A stretch of DNA of 64,000 nt from Paracoccus sp. JM45 (GCF_003590715.1 NZ_QQVY01000003.1:62001-126000); one strand, 5' to 3'; positions 26,827-37,078 are shown, counted from the first letter of the stretch. A program made the numbers and translations. Notes: generated from the letters alone by a model not told the origin.

Positions 26827-27987
26827 GTGGGCGCTTGGTTCGAGCGCTGCTTATACCCTTATCTTAGGAGTTGCATCGCGGCATTAACTTGGAACGTTCT
26901 GTATCTTGGAAATTCTACGACGGCTCTTGATCCGACCGAAGGCAATAACGCAGCTGAAAATGCAAGTTCGTTCATTGGTCAGACATACGGCACTGCTGCC
27001 GATCCCTTGTCCAAGCAAATCTTTGCAGCCCAGACAGTGCAGGACAATACCGGCACTGGCACCGCGACGACGATGGACAACAATAACTCTGCGGCAAATG
27101 ACAGCTATCTTATCGATCGTGATAAGGATGGGACTGCGGAAAGCTATACCCATGATACTGCTGTCTATTACAACGCCACGATAACCTATACCGATGGCAC
27201 GACTGCGACACTGGGTGCGCGTATTGTGCAGATGACCAATGGCGATCTTTATCTGGCGCCGTCTTTCACTGCAGCCGATATCGCGGTTCAGCAAGCAAAA
27301 CCAATCCAGAGCATAACACTGAATTCGGTTTCGAACAGTACGACTGTTTCGTTCAATGCCGACCGGACTGACATCAACTATGTTTGTTTTGCAGCGGACT
27401 CCATGATTGCCACCCCTTCGGGTGAGGTTGCGGTTCAAAATTTGCAAACCGGTGATCTGGTGATGACCGCCGATGATGGTGCCCAGCCGCTGCGCTGGAT
27501 CGGAAGCGTAACGGTCGATCTGGCGACATCGCCCAAAATGCGCCCCGTGCGGATCCGCGCAGGTGCGTTGGGGGGCGGCTTGCCGATCAATGATCTGCTG
27601 GTGTCGCCGCAGCATCGCATATTGGTACGCTCGGCCATTGCACAGCAGATGTTTGGCACCTCAGAAGTGCTGGTGGCTGCCAAGCAGTTGTTGGCGCTGG
27701 ACGGGATCGAACTGGCCGAGGAGATGACCAAAGTCAGCTATACGCATTTCCTGTTCGACAAGCACCAGATTGTTACCTCGAACGGTGCACAGACGGAATC
27801 GCTCTATACCGGCGCCGAAGCGCTGAAATCAGTAGGTCCTGCCGCGCGCGAAGAAATTCTGGCCCTGTTCCCCGAACTGGCCGATGAGACCCGCAGCGCG
27901 CCATCGGTCCGTATGCTGGTAAAAGGGCGTTCGGGTCGCGATATGGCACAGCGCCACCTTCAGGATAGCCTGACGCTGGTGGCGTAA
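26827..27987 (+). CDS. Hint-domain protein with an apparently frameshifted 5' end
   Basis: The C-terminal two thirds are a clear Hint (Hedgehog/intein) domain: [17 protein letters not shown] begins it, followed by [35 protein letters not shown] and VSPQHRILV. The N-terminal part holds the [19 protein letters not shown] region common upstream of such domains. The frame's only start is a GTG at 26827, giving residues ([15 protein letters not shown]) that fit nothing. Another frame over the same bases reads [19 protein letters not shown] before a stop; removing one CG at 26879-26880 would join it to [13 protein letters not shown]. That frame has no ATG, GTG or TTG. The gene is therefore probably damaged at its 5' end, or the sequence has an error. 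Base composition before the Hint domain is more AT-rich than neighbours. Confidence 0.65.
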   Translation: MGAWFERCLYPYLRSCIAALTWNVLYLGNSTTALDPTEGNNAAENASSFIGQTYGTAADPLSKQIFAAQTVQDNTGTGTATTMDNNNSAANDSYLIDRDKDGTAESYTHDTAVYYNATITYTDGTTATLGARIVQMTNGDLYLAPSFTAADIAVQQAKPIQSITLNSVSNSTTVSFNADRTDINYVCFAADSMIATPSGEVAVQNLQTGDLVMTADDGAQPLRWIGSVTVDLATSPKMRPVRIRAGALGGGLPINDLLVSPQHRILVRSAIAQQMFGTSEVLVAAKQLLALDGIELAEEMTKVSYTHFLFDKHQIVTSNGAQTESLYTGAEALKSVGPAAREEILALFPELADETRSAPSVRMLVKGRSGRDMAQRHLQDSLTLVA

Positions 27988-28070
27988 AGACGATTTTGCG
28001 GGGCCGGACGTTCTGACATCTGGCCCTGCAGCTTTTGTTGTCGCATCCTGTCCCCCGATCGGAGATGTGG

Positions 28071-28808
28071 ATGGAATGGCAAGCAGAAGGTACGGTGATT
28101 GCCCGCCGGACACATGGTGAAACTTCGGTCATTATCGACGTGTTGACGCTGGAACATGGTCGCCATTCAGGCATCGTTCCGGGCGGCACCTCGCGGATGC
28201 GGGTGGCGATGTTGCAACCGGGCGCACGCCTTAGCCTGCGCTGGCGGGCACGTCAGGCAGAACAGCTGGGAACCTTCACGATAGAGCCTTTGCGGTTGCG
28301 CCCCAATCTGATGGGGGACGCATTGGCGCTTGCGGGTCTGAACGCGATTTGTGCATTGCTGGTTTTCGGTTTGCCGGAACGCGATCCGCATCCCCGACTT
28401 GTCGAACAGACCGAGGCTTTGCTGGATCTGATCGAGGCAGGCGGCGACTGGCCCGCATTATATCTGGCGTGGGAAATGCGCCTGCTGGATGAAATGGGCT
28501 TCGGGCTGGACCTGACGTCTTGTGCTGTCACCGGCGCGCAAGACGGGCTGGCCTATGTCAGTCCCAGATCGGGGCGGGCTGTCAGTCGGGAAGGGGCAGG
28601 CGAATGGGCGGACCGGCTTTTCCCGCTGCCCGCGATCATGGGCGGGGTCGATACCAACCGCGCGCATGGTCTGCACGAAGGGTTGGCCATCACCGGATAT
28701 TTTCTGGAAAACCGTCTTGGGGCCGAATTGGTGGGCCGCCATCTGCCCGCAGCGCGGGATCGTCTGATCAAACGGCTGGCCCGCGACAGGGGCCAGCCGT
28801 CGCAGTGA
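28071..28808 (+). CDS. recO: DNA repair protein RecO
   Basis: Taking the ATG at 28071, six bases after GGAG, gives 245 residues. The N-terminal OB fold is EGTVIARRTHGETSVIIDVLT with GHSGIVPGG-like HSGIVPGGTS, then the helical domain with LYLAWEMRLLDEMGFGLDLTSCAVTG and FLENRLGAELVGRHLPAAR. RecO loads RecA onto SSB-coated single-stranded DNA in the RecFOR pathway. Its stop abuts that of the convergent META lipoprotein with no base between. Confidence 0.93.
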   Translation: MEWQAEGTVIARRTHGETSVIIDVLTLEHGRHSGIVPGGTSRMRVAMLQPGARLSLRWRARQAEQLGTFTIEPLRLRPNLMGDALALAGLNAICALLVFGLPERDPHPRLVEQTEALLDLIEAGGDWPALYLAWEMRLLDEMGFGLDLTSCAVTGAQDGLAYVSPRSGRAVSREGAGEWADRLFPLPAIMGGVDTNRAHGLHEGLAITGYFLENRLGAELVGRHLPAARDRLIKRLARDRGQPSQ

Positions 28809-29267
28809 TTATTCGTTACCGCGGGCCGAGGACAGCGCGTCGGTTTGCAGGTTTGCAGGGCGACCGCTTTCAAAGATCAACCAGGTCGGGCCTTTGATGC
28901 GCAGGACGCCACCGTAATATTCCATCACATTGGCTTGCTGCAGTGCATCGAAGAAACGCTGTTCGACGGCGGCATCCTTACAATCGCTGACGCCGGTGGT
29001 CTGCAGCGGCTCGAAGGCGACGGCGGGCAGCTGCGCGGTGTTCTTGGCGGCATAGCCGTTGCAGGGGCCACGACCCGACACGCCTTCGGGGCGCACGGTG
29101 ATGGTGATGTTGCGCAGCGGCACGGTGCCGTTGGCGATGCCGACCAGAACATAGTCATTGGCCGGAATGCCGCCCATCGGATCGCCCTTGGGCTGATCTG
29201 CGCAGGCGGCAAGGGTCAATGTCGCAGCGGCAGCAGCGAAGAAAGCAGGGCGAAAGGTGAACGACAT
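28809..29267 (-). CDS. META-domain lipoprotein (HslJ-like)
   Basis: A 152-residue protein with a lipoprotein signal (lipobox LAAC near residue 21) and a META domain: NITITVRPEGVSGRGPCNGYAA is the conserved core, here split by a strand, and DALQQANVMEYYGGVLRI follows. META-domain proteins such as HslJ are outer-membrane or periplasmic stress-related proteins of unclear activity. A GGAGG-like box precedes the start on the minus strand. Between recO and mcd, probably its own unit. Confidence 0.78.
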   Translation of the reverse strand: MSFTFRPAFFAAAAATLTLAACADQPKGDPMGGIPANDYVLVGIANGTVPLRNITITVRPEGVSGRGPCNGYAAKNTAQLPAVAFEPLQTTGVSDCKDAAVEQRFFDALQQANVMEYYGGVLRIKGPTWLIFESGRPANLQTDALSSARGNE

Positions 29268-29344
29268 GGCGGGCTCCTTAGGAGGGAATTCAGAAACTGT
29301 CGTGAAATAACCTTATTTCACCTGCCGATCCACCCTGTTGCTGC

Positions 29345-30952
29345 TTATCCCAGAAGACGGCGGGCGATCACCTGTGCCTGAATTTCTGCAGCGCCTTCAA
29401 AGATGTTCAAAATTCGTGCGTCGCACAGCACGCGGCTTATCTGGTATTCCAGCGCAAAACCGTTACCACCATGGATTTGCAGGGCATTATCGGCACTGGA
29501 CCATGCAACGCGGGCACCCAGAAGTTTGGCCATACCTGCCTCGACGTCGCAACGGTGACCGTGATCTTTTTCCCACGCACTGAAATAAGTCAGCTGTCGT
29601 GCGATCATGATTTCGACAACCATCATGGCCAATTTATCGGCAACACGGGGGAATTCGACCAATGGCTTGCCGAATTGCTTGCGATCCAGCGCGTATTGCA
29701 GCCCCAGTTCCAGTGCGTTTTGGGCAACACCTATGGCACGGGCAGCGGTCTGGATGCGGGCCGATTCGAAGGTCTGCATCAGCTGTTTGAAGCCCTGACC
29801 GGTTTCGCCGCCCAGCAGGTTGTCGCCCGCCACGCGGAAGCCGTCAAAGGCCAGCTCGTATTCCTTCATGCCGCGATAGCCCAAGACCTCTATCTCGCCT
29901 CCGGTCATGCCGGGGGTGGGGAAGGGGGCGGCATCGTCGCCCGGCGTCTTTTCGGCGATGAACATCGATAGCCCGCGATAATCGGTGGTGGCGGGGTCGG
30001 TGCGGGCCAGCAGCGTCATGATATGTGTGCGGGCGGCATGGGTGATCCATGTCTTGTTGCCCGTCACCACCCAGTCATCGCCATCCCTGACGGCGCGGGT
30101 GCGCAGACTGCCCAGATCGCTGCCGGTATTGGGTTCGGTGAAAACGGCGGTGGGCAGGATCTCTCCGCTGGCCAGCTTGGGCAGCCAGTGGGCCTTTTGC
30201 GCGTCGGTGCCGCCGCCGATGATCAACTCGGCGGCGATTTCACTGCGGGTGCCAAGGGACCCCACACCGATATAGCCGCGCGACAGTTCTTCCGAGACAA
30301 CGACCATGGCAGCCTTGGACATGCCCAGGCCCCCCTGATCTTCGGGGATGGTCAGGCCGAAGACGCCCAGATCGGCCAGTTCGTCGATGATTTCCATCGG
30401 GATCAGCTGGTCGTCCAGATGCCACTGATGGGCATGGGGGACGACCTTATCGTCGGTCCAGCGGCGGAACTGGTCGCGGATCATCTCAAGATCCTCATCC
30501 AGCCCCGATGCGCCGAAGGTCGCCGCACCGGGGCTTTGTGCCATCAAGGCGGCCAGTTCCGCACGGGCTCGCGGCGTGTTTCCTGCCATCAGCGCAGTTA
30601 CAGCGTCAGACGGTGTCCATTCGACGCCAAGGTCCGACAGGCGGGCGAATTCGGTCTGGCTCATGGGGATGCCATGGGCGATCTGGGTCAAATATTCGCC
30701 AAAGCCGATCTGCGCAATCAGACGTTCCATTGGACCGCTGACGCGGGCGGTCCATGCATGCAGCTGTTTCAGGGATTCGACATAGGTGGCCAGCCACGAC
30801 AGCGCATGGGCAGCATGCTGATGCCTTTCCAGCGCCTGCGCGTCGATGCGGCCATCGGTGGTGACCTGACCCCGCAGGAATTGCGTGGCGCGGGCCAGCA
30901 GGCCCTCGATCTCGGACAGGGCAGTTTCGGTCCGGTGCTGCATGTCTTTCAT
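29345..30952 (-). CDS. mcd: (2S)-methylsuccinyl-CoA dehydrogenase (probable)
   Basis: Read from 30952, with AAAGGA upstream, the protein is 535 residues: a helical N-terminal extension of about 150 residues (ETALSEIEGLLARATQFL and so on) and an acyl-CoA dehydrogenase core (TIPEDQGGLGMSK, AVFTEPNTGSDLGSLRTRA, QIHGGNGFALEYQISRVLCDARILNIFEG). The extension distinguishes Mcd of the ethylmalonyl-CoA pathway from ordinary acyl-CoA dehydrogenases. Mcd oxidises (2S)-methylsuccinyl-CoA to mesaconyl-CoA during acetyl-CoA assimilation. Ccr, Ecm and Mch are not in the window. Electrons would leave through ETF and ETF-QO. An AT-rich promoter region lies upstream. Another long acyl-CoA dehydrogenase is the alternative. 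Confidence 0.8.
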   Translation of the reverse strand: MKDMQHRTETALSEIEGLLARATQFLRGQVTTDGRIDAQALERHQHAAHALSWLATYVESLKQLHAWTARVSGPMERLIAQIGFGEYLTQIAHGIPMSQTEFARLSDLGVEWTPSDAVTALMAGNTPRARAELAALMAQSPGAATFGASGLDEDLEMIRDQFRRWTDDKVVPHAHQWHLDDQLIPMEIIDELADLGVFGLTIPEDQGGLGMSKAAMVVVSEELSRGYIGVGSLGTRSEIAAELIIGGGTDAQKAHWLPKLASGEILPTAVFTEPNTGSDLGSLRTRAVRDGDDWVVTGNKTWITHAARTHIMTLLARTDPATTDYRGLSMFIAEKTPGDDAAPFPTPGMTGGEIEVLGYRGMKEYELAFDGFRVAGDNLLGGETGQGFKQLMQTFESARIQTAARAIGVAQNALELGLQYALDRKQFGKPLVEFPRVADKLAMMVVEIMIARQLTYFSAWEKDHGHRCDVEAGMAKLLGARVAWSSADNALQIHGGNGFALEYQISRVLCDARILNIFEGAAEIQAQVIARRLLG

Positions 30953-31123
30953 CGGTTCATCCTTTCGCGGCGTTGCGGCATGAATAAGCTCTTCGCAGTC
31001 GCAGCGCAATAAATTTGCTAAATATGATGGTTATATGATCGAATGTGTCGCAGTTAAATCTGGCTGGTGATGTCACTGAAAAGCGCACTTTTCCTTTCCA
31101 GATGCAGCAGTTAGCCTGCGCGC

Positions 31124-31891
31124 ATGTTCGGATTAGAGCTTTGGCAATTTATCGCAGCCTTCGGCGTGACCCTATTTGCGGGTTTCGTCAAAGGTGCTTT
31201 GGGCTTTGCAATGCCGATGGTCATGATCTCGGCGTTCGGGTCGATGATGGCGGCCCCTGTGGCGCTAGCGGCGATGATTCTGCCGACGCTGTTCACCAAC
31301 ATCCAGCAGGCCTTGCGCGACGGGGTCGCCCCTGCCGTTGCCTCGACCCGCAAATTCCGACTGCATATCGGGATGGTGGCGCTGTTTATCTGCGTTTCGG
31401 CGGGTTTTGCCACGATCATCCCGCAGTGGATGATGTATGCCCTGTTGGGGGCACCGATCACCGCCTTTGCAATCTGGCAACTGTCAGGGCGCCCGCTGGT
31501 TCTGAACCTGCATCACCAGAAACGGGCCGAGGCCGTGTCCGGTATGATCGGCGGTCTTTACGGGGGCGTGTCGGGTATCTGGGGCCCACCGCTGATCGTT
31601 TATCTGCTGTCCATCGGCATCGACAAACGCGAACAGGTCCGTGTTCAGGGCGTGGTATTCCTGATCGGAGCTGTTGTGCTGACGGTTGCACATCTTTTCT
31701 CGGGGGTGCTGAACGCACAGACGCTGCCTTTGTCGGCGGTGCTATGTATCCCTGCCTTTGCCGGAATGAAGCTGGGCTTTGCCTTGCAGGACCGTCTGGA
31801 TGTGGCGCAATTCCGGCGCTGGACGCTGGTGCTGTTGATCCTGACCGGCCTGAACCTGATCCGCCGCGCCTTTGAAATCTGGAGCCTGTGA
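31124..31891 (+). CDS. TauE/SafE family anion/sulfite exporter
   Basis: The 255-residue protein has about eight membrane helices and the two-fold pattern of TauE/SafE (DUF81): [17 protein letters not shown] in the first half and [20 protein letters not shown] in the second. Members export sulfite, sulfoacetate or related anions; the substrate here is unknown. Its stop shares one base with the dapE start (TGATG), so it is coupled to dapE, though no functional link is obvious. Confidence 0.85.
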   Translation: MFGLELWQFIAAFGVTLFAGFVKGALGFAMPMVMISAFGSMMAAPVALAAMILPTLFTNIQQALRDGVAPAVASTRKFRLHIGMVALFICVSAGFATIIPQWMMYALLGAPITAFAIWQLSGRPLVLNLHHQKRAEAVSGMIGGLYGGVSGIWGPPLIVYLLSIGIDKREQVRVQGVVFLIGAVVLTVAHLFSGVLNAQTLPLSAVLCIPAFAGMKLGFALQDRLDVAQFRRWTLVLLILTGLNLIRRAFEIWSL

Positions 31892-33027
31892 TGACCGACG
31901 CTGCTGCCCTGACCGTCCGCCTGATCCAATGCCCCTCTGTCACCCCCGAGGAAGGCGGCGCGCTGGTTTTGCTGGGCGATCTGCTGACCGATGCCGGATT
32001 CACTGTGACACGGGTGGACCGCAACGGCACCTCGAACCTCTTTGCCCGCTGGGGTGAAAAAGGCGCGCGCAGCTTCGGCTTTAACGGCCATACCGATGTC
32101 GTGCCGCCGGGTGATCTGGGATCATGGACGCATCCGCCTTTCAGCGGCCATCTGGAAGACGGTGTGATCTGGGGGCGCGGCGCGACCGATATGAAGTCGG
32201 GTGTCGCGGCATTTGTCGCCGCCGCCATCGATTTTACCCGTGACACCCCCCCCGATGGCGCGGTGATCCTGACCATCACAGGTGATGAGGAAGGCCCAGC
32301 AAAAGACGGCACCACCGCCATTCTGGACTGGATGGAAGCGAATGGCGAACGCATGGATGCCTGTGTGGTCGGCGAACCGTCAAACCCCGATGTGATGGGC
32401 GAGATGATGAAGATCGGCCGCCGCGGGTCTGCCACCTTCAGCATTACGGCCAAAGGTGTGCAGGGGCATGCTGCCTATCCGCACCGCGCCAAAAACCCGC
32501 TGCATGCGCTGACGACCTATCTGTCGGACCTGACGGCCACGCCGCTGGATCAGGGCACGGATCATTTTGATCCGTCGGGGCTGCAAATCACCAGCATTGA
32601 TTGCGGCAACCCCGCGTCGAATGTGATCCCCGAACGGGCCAGCGCGGTGGTCAATATCCGCTTTAACGACCTGCATACCGGCGCGTCTCTGGCCGCTGAT
32701 CTGACCGAACGCGCCGCGCGTCTTAGCGCCGAAACCGGTGTGACGCTGGCGGTATCGACCAACATCTCGGGCGAGGCGTTCATGACCGAACCCGGTCCCT
32801 TTGTGGAATTGGTGCGCGGGATCGTGACGCAGGAAACCAACCGTCAGCCTGTGCTGTCCACGTCGGGGGGTACGTCGGATGCCCGCTTTGTCAAAGACCA
32901 CTGCCCCGTTGTTGAATTCGGCCTTGTCGGGCATCATATGCATCAGGTCGATGAACGTGTGCCGGTGGCGCAGGTCCATCAGCTGAAAACCATCTATCAG
33001 CGCATTCTTGAAAGCTATTTCGCATGA
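31891..33027 (+). CDS. dapE: Succinyl-diaminopimelate desuccinylase
   Basis: The 378-residue M20 metallohydrolase has [14 protein letters not shown] (zinc ligand), [16 protein letters not shown] (bridging Asp), ITGDEEG (catalytic Glu), AYPHRAKNP in the dimerisation lid, and a C-terminal HHMHQVDE ligand. It hydrolyses N-succinyl-LL-diaminopimelate in lysine and peptidoglycan precursor synthesis; LysA, the last enzyme of the pathway, is at 53875. The ATG at 31891 (GGAG six bases upstream) is preferred over the adjacent GTG at 31888. Overlaps the acetyltransferase gene by four bases. Confidence 0.95.
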   Translation: MTDAAALTVRLIQCPSVTPEEGGALVLLGDLLTDAGFTVTRVDRNGTSNLFARWGEKGARSFGFNGHTDVVPPGDLGSWTHPPFSGHLEDGVIWGRGATDMKSGVAAFVAAAIDFTRDTPPDGAVILTITGDEEGPAKDGTTAILDWMEANGERMDACVVGEPSNPDVMGEMMKIGRRGSATFSITAKGVQGHAAYPHRAKNPLHALTTYLSDLTATPLDQGTDHFDPSGLQITSIDCGNPASNVIPERASAVVNIRFNDLHTGASLAADLTERAARLSAETGVTLAVSTNISGEAFMTEPGPFVELVRGIVTQETNRQPVLSTSGGTSDARFVKDHCPVVEFGLVGHHMHQVDERVPVAQVHQLKTIYQRILESYFA

Positions 33028-33440
33028 AGATCGAACGCACCGAAAATCTGGCGGCTTGCCACGCCCTGCGCCGTACGGTCTTTATTCAGGAACAGAACGT
33101 CCCCGAAGCCGATGAAATGGACGATCTGGATGATCAGGCCATCCATCTGCTGGCATGGCAGGGCGATACCCCTGTCGGCACGGCGCGATTGCTGATAAAC
33201 GGCAATATCGGCAAGATCGGGCGGGTCTGTGTTCTGGCACAGGCACGCGGCATAGGTCTGGGGGCGCAGCTCATCCGCGTCTCGATGGATATTCTGCGCG
33301 AACAGTCCGGTGTGACGGTTGCCAAGCTGGGCGCGCAGACACATGCCATTGGGTTTTACGAAAAACTTGGCTTTGTGGCGCAAGGACCGGTTTACGATGA
33401 CGGGGGAATCCCGCATCGGGATATGACACGCGAACTCTGA
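33024..33440 (+). CDS. ElaA-like GNAT acetyltransferase
   Basis: A 138-residue acetyltransferase beginning with the ElaA-type pattern [20 protein letters not shown] and [17 protein letters not shown], then the acetyl-CoA loop [15 protein letters not shown] and [11 protein letters not shown]. The substrate is unknown. ATGA overlap with dapE makes it part of the TauE-dapE-acetyltransferase unit; RNase R follows 40 bases later. Confidence 0.84.
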   Translation: MKIERTENLAACHALRRTVFIQEQNVPEADEMDDLDDQAIHLLAWQGDTPVGTARLLINGNIGKIGRVCVLAQARGIGLGAQLIRVSMDILREQSGVTVAKLGAQTHAIGFYEKLGFVAQGPVYDDGGIPHRDMTREL

Positions 33441-33480
33441 CCTGCCTGGCAGCGTTGGGGCCAATATGACAGGTAAGAAG

Positions 33481-35730
33481 ATGACCCAGATCCCCAACAA
33501 AGAACAAATTTTGGAATGGGTCGCTGCACACCCCGAAGCCAATTCCAAACGCGACATCGCCAAGGCGTTCGGCATCAAAGGTGCCGCCCGCATCGACCTC
33601 AAGCGTATGCTGAAAGAGCTGGAAGGCGCCGGTCAGCTGGAGCGCCGCCGCAAGCATTACCTTGACGCCGAACAGCTGCCGCCGGTGACTGTGCTGGAAC
33701 TGCTGGCCCCTGACGGGTCGGGCGATCTGTTTGCGCGTCCGATGGATTGGCGCAACGAAGGTCCGATGCCGCGCATCCTGTATATCCCGCGCGAAAGCGA
33801 TCCGGCACTGGGACGCGGTGACCGCTTTCTGGCCCGCCTGACCCCTGCCGTGGGCGAGGAGTATAATTATGAGGCGCGGATGATCCGCCGCGTCACCGCC
33901 AGCCCCAACCGCATTACCGGTATTTTCCGCAAGGATACCGAGGGCGGACGCATCATGCCTATCGACAAAGGACAGGACCGTGAATGGCGTGTGCGCGGCG
34001 ACTCGACTTTGGGCGCGGAAAACGGTGAACTGGTGCAGGGCGAACAGGTCGGCCCCAAGAACCGCATGGGCGTGCCTTGGGCGCGGATTATCGACCGTCT
34101 GGGTGACCCATCGGCCCCGCGTGCCGTTAGCCTGATTGCCATCCATCAGCATGGTATCCCCGACGAATTCCCCGATGCCGTCATCAATGAAGCTGAATCC
34201 GCCCAGCCCGCCACCATGAAGGGCCGCGACGATCTGCGCGACCTGCCGCTGGTGACGATCGACCCGTCCGACGCGCGCGACCATGATGATGCGGTCGCCG
34301 CACAGGTCGAGGATGACGGCGGCGCGACCATCTGGGTCGCCATCGCCGATGTCGCCTATTACGTCCGCACCGGCAGCTCGCTGGACCGCGAGGCGTGGAA
34401 CCGCGGCAACTCCAGCTATTTCCCCGACCGCGTTGTGCCGATGCTGCCCGAGGCTTTGTCCGCCGATCTGTGTTCGCTGCATGAAGGCGTGGATCGCGCC
34501 GTGATCACCGTGCGGATGCGGCTGGACGCGCAGGGCAATAAGGTCAGCCATACCTTCCAGCGCGCGATGATGAACAGCCGCGCCAGCCTGTCCTATGAAC
34601 AGGCGCAGGCGGGGGCCGATGGCAATCCTGACGAACAGACCGCGCCCTTGATGGATGATGTCATCACGCCGCTGTGGCACGCTTACGACCTGCTGAAATC
34701 TGCACGCGAACGTCGCCAGCCGCTGGAACTGGACCTGCCCGAACGCCGGATCGAGCTGACGCCGGATGGCCGCGTCAAGGATGTGAAATTCCGCGAACGC
34801 TTCGACGCCCATAAGCTGATCGAGGAATTCATGGTGCTGGCCAATGTCGCCGCGGCCGAGGAACTGTCCAAACGCCAACGCCCGCTGCTGTTCCGCGTCC
34901 ATGAAGAACCCAGCCTTGCCAAGATCGATGCGCTGCGCGAAGTCGCCCAAGCCTCCGGCTTTACGCTGGCCAAGGGGCAGGTGCTGCACACCAGCCACCT
35001 GAACCGCCTGCTGGCGCAATCGCAGGACACTGATTTCGACGAGCTGATCAACATCTCGACCCTGCGCTCGATGACGCAGGCCTATTACCACCCCGAAAAT
35101 TTTGGCCACTTTGGCCTGTCGCTGAATAGCTATGCGCATTTCACGTCACCCATCCGCCGCTATGCCGATTTGATCGTGCATCGGGCGCTGATCGCGGGGC
35201 ATGGCTGGGGCAAGGACGGGCTGAACGCGGACGAAATCGAGCGTCTGTCCGAAACCGCCACCCATATCAGCGAAACCGAACGTCGCAGCATGGCCGCCGA
35301 ACGCGACACGACCGACCGCTATCTGGCGGCCTATCTGTCCGAACGCGTGGGCACGGAAATGACGGGTCGCATTAATGGTGTGCAGAAATTCGGAGCCTTT
35401 GTCCGGCTGGATGAAACGGGGGCCGATGGCTTGCTGCCGATCCGGTCCATCGGGCAGGAATATTTCCACTTTGATCCCGACGCCCATACCCTGATCGGCG
35501 GCGATACCGGTCTGGAAATCAGCGTCGGACAGCGCGTGACCGTCCGTCTGGCCGAGGCGATCCCCGTCACCGGTGGCCTGACGCTGGAGCTGTTGGAACT
35601 GGATGGCAAAAGCATGCCCCGTGGCGGGCGTTTCAAAGGCCGTCGTGGTGGTCCGATCGGGCGGATGTCCACCAAGTCGCGTCTGGCCGAGGTTAAGCGC
35701 GCCACGAAGCGGCGTCGCAAAAAGACCTGA
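33481..35730 (+). CDS. rnr: Ribonuclease R
   Basis: From the ATG at 33481 (AGG seven bases upstream; family-like start TQIPNKEQILEWV) the protein is 749 residues. In order: N-terminal winged-helix domain, cold-shock domains, the RNB catalytic domain with DPSDARDHDDAVAA holding the metal-binding aspartates and YAHFTSPIRRYADLIVHR, a C-terminal S1 domain (GRINGVQKFGAFVRL) and a Lys/Arg-rich tail ending KRRRKKT. It is a processive 3'-5' exoribonuclease that degrades structured RNA. An ATG five codons earlier is also possible. Terminator at 35740. Confidence 0.95.
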   Translation: MTQIPNKEQILEWVAAHPEANSKRDIAKAFGIKGAARIDLKRMLKELEGAGQLERRRKHYLDAEQLPPVTVLELLAPDGSGDLFARPMDWRNEGPMPRILYIPRESDPALGRGDRFLARLTPAVGEEYNYEARMIRRVTASPNRITGIFRKDTEGGRIMPIDKGQDREWRVRGDSTLGAENGELVQGEQVGPKNRMGVPWARIIDRLGDPSAPRAVSLIAIHQHGIPDEFPDAVINEAESAQPATMKGRDDLRDLPLVTIDPSDARDHDDAVAAQVEDDGGATIWVAIADVAYYVRTGSSLDREAWNRGNSSYFPDRVVPMLPEALSADLCSLHEGVDRAVITVRMRLDAQGNKVSHTFQRAMMNSRASLSYEQAQAGADGNPDEQTAPLMDDVITPLWHAYDLLKSARERRQPLELDLPERRIELTPDGRVKDVKFRERFDAHKLIEEFMVLANVAAAEELSKRQRPLLFRVHEEPSLAKIDALREVAQASGFTLAKGQVLHTSHLNRLLAQSQDTDFDELINISTLRSMTQAYYHPENFGHFGLSLNSYAHFTSPIRRYADLIVHRALIAGHGWGKDGLNADEIERLSETATHISETERRSMAAERDTTDRYLAAYLSERVGTEMTGRINGVQKFGAFVRLDETGADGLLPIRSIGQEYFHFDPDAHTLIGGDTGLEISVGQRVTVRLAEAIPVTGGLTLELLELDGKSMPRGGRFKGRRGGPIGRMSTKSRLAEVKRATKRRRKKT

Positions 35731-35739
35731 CCTCAGGGC

Positions 35740-35764
35740 TATGTGGGGGCAAGCCCCCCACATA
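35740..35764. terminator. Hairpin terminator between convergent rnr and atoE-like gene
   Basis: Perfect 10-bp stem TATGTGGGGG (35740-35749) and CCCCCACATA (35755-35764) with loop CAAGC, lying between two converging stops. The T run is short on both sides, so it probably works for both strands but not at full strength. Confidence 0.65.
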
Positions 35765-35767
35765 TTG

Positions 35768-37078
35768 TCAGATGTAATACAGAATACCGCCGACGACGAT
35801 GCCGACGACCAGCAGCTGAATGACGCAAAAGCCCATGATGTCGCGCGCTTTCAGGCCCGCGATGCCCAGCATCGGCAGCGCCCAGAAGGGTTGCAGCATA
35901 TTGGTCCATGCGTCACCCCATGCAACGCCCATCGCGACCTTGGCGACATCGGCACCCAAAGCCTCGGCTGCGGGCAGCATGACGGGGGCCTGCACCGCCC
36001 ATTGGCCGCCACCTGATGGCACGAAGATGTTGACGATGCCTGCGGAAATAAAGCTCCAGAAGGGCAGGGTCGTCGCGGTCGAAATGGATACGAACCATTC
36101 CGACAGATTCGCCGCCAGACCGCTTTGGACCATGATTGCCATGATGCCGGCATAGAAGGGGAACTGGATGACGATGCCCGCGCCGCCGCGCACACCTTCG
36201 TCCAGCGCGGCCAGCAGGCTGCGGGCCGATCCGTGGCAGATGATGCCAAGGAACAGGAACATGAAGTTCACGATGTTCAGGTTCAGCGCGCCACCATTCA
36301 GGAAATGCATCATCAGCCACGCCAGACCGGGGATGCCGATCAGATACATCAGCAGGGGGCTGGTTTCCAAGCGCTCGGCCGGGGTGGGCAGGGCGGATCG
36401 AGGGGCGGTTTCCCTGTCGCGCAGGTTTTCGGGATTGACCAGCACCTGTTCATGTTCCAGCGGCAACATCAACCGGTTGGCCAGTGGCACCAGAACAAAC
36501 AGCGCGGCGACAATCATCAGGTTCCACGATGCAAAAATCGTCTGGCTGGTGGGAATGACGCCGATCTGGCTTTCGGTGAAATGGCCCGATGTGGCGATGG
36601 TCAGCGGGATCGACCCCGAAATGCCGCCATGCCAGATGATGAAACCCGAATAGGCAGAGGCAACCAGCAGGCGGTAATCGACGCGGGTCTGGCGGGCGAT
36701 CTCTTTGGCGAAGATCGCGCCGACAACCAGACCGAAGCCCCAGTTGATCCAGCTGGCGGCCAGCGACACCACCGTGACCAGCACAATGGCCGCGCCACGG
36801 CTTTTGGCCAGACCGGCCATCCGTGCCAGAATTTTGCGCACCGGCGGGGATGAGGCCAGAATAAAACCGGTGACCAGCACCAGAAGCATCTGCATGGCAA
36901 ATTGCAGCAATTCCCAGAAGCCGTTGCCCCACATCTGGATCAGATCGACGGGGTGTGTGCCTTGGGTCAGCATGGCCGCCGCTGCGGCCACCAATGTCAG
37001 CACAATGACAAAGATGAACGCGTCTGGCAGCCATCGCTCCATCATGCGGGTGGCGGGCCGGGATAATACTCTCAGCAT
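35768..37078 (-). CDS. AtoE-family short-chain fatty acid transporter
   Basis: From the ATG at 37076-37078, preceded by AGGAGG, the protein is 436 residues with ten or more membrane helices. The AtoE hallmark IIWHGGISGSIPLTIATSGH is near residue 155, with NWGFGLVVGAIFAKEIAR before it and VPSGGGQWAVQAPVMLPAA near 355. AtoE transports short-chain fatty acids such as butyrate or acetoacetate into the cell. It is not next to atoDAB-like CoA-transferase genes; uptake could feed the acetoacetyl-CoA pool used by PhaAB and Mcd, which is inference. Confidence 0.86.
   Translation of the reverse strand: MLRVLSRPATRMMERWLPDAFIFVIVLTLVAAAAAMLTQGTHPVDLIQMWGNGFWELLQFAMQMLLVLVTGFILASSPPVRKILARMAGLAKSRGAAIVLVTVVSLAASWINWGFGLVVGAIFAKEIARQTRVDYRLLVASAYSGFIIWHGGISGSIPLTIATSGHFTESQIGVIPTSQTIFASWNLMIVAALFVLVPLANRLMLPLEHEQVLVNPENLRDRETAPRSALPTPAERLETSPLLMYLIGIPGLAWLMMHFLNGGALNLNIVNFMFLFLGIICHGSARSLLAALDEGVRGGAGIVIQFPFYAGIMAIMVQSGLAANLSEWFVSISTATTLPFWSFISAGIVNIFVPSGGGQWAVQAPVMLPAAEALGADVAKVAMGVAWGDAWTNMLQPFWALPMLGIAGLKARDIMGFCVIQLLVVGIVVGGILYYI

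Noticed and set aside
33271..35139. A 622-codon minus-strand frame over rnr
   Set aside because: Shadow of RNase R; the codon pattern and motifs belong to the plus strand.
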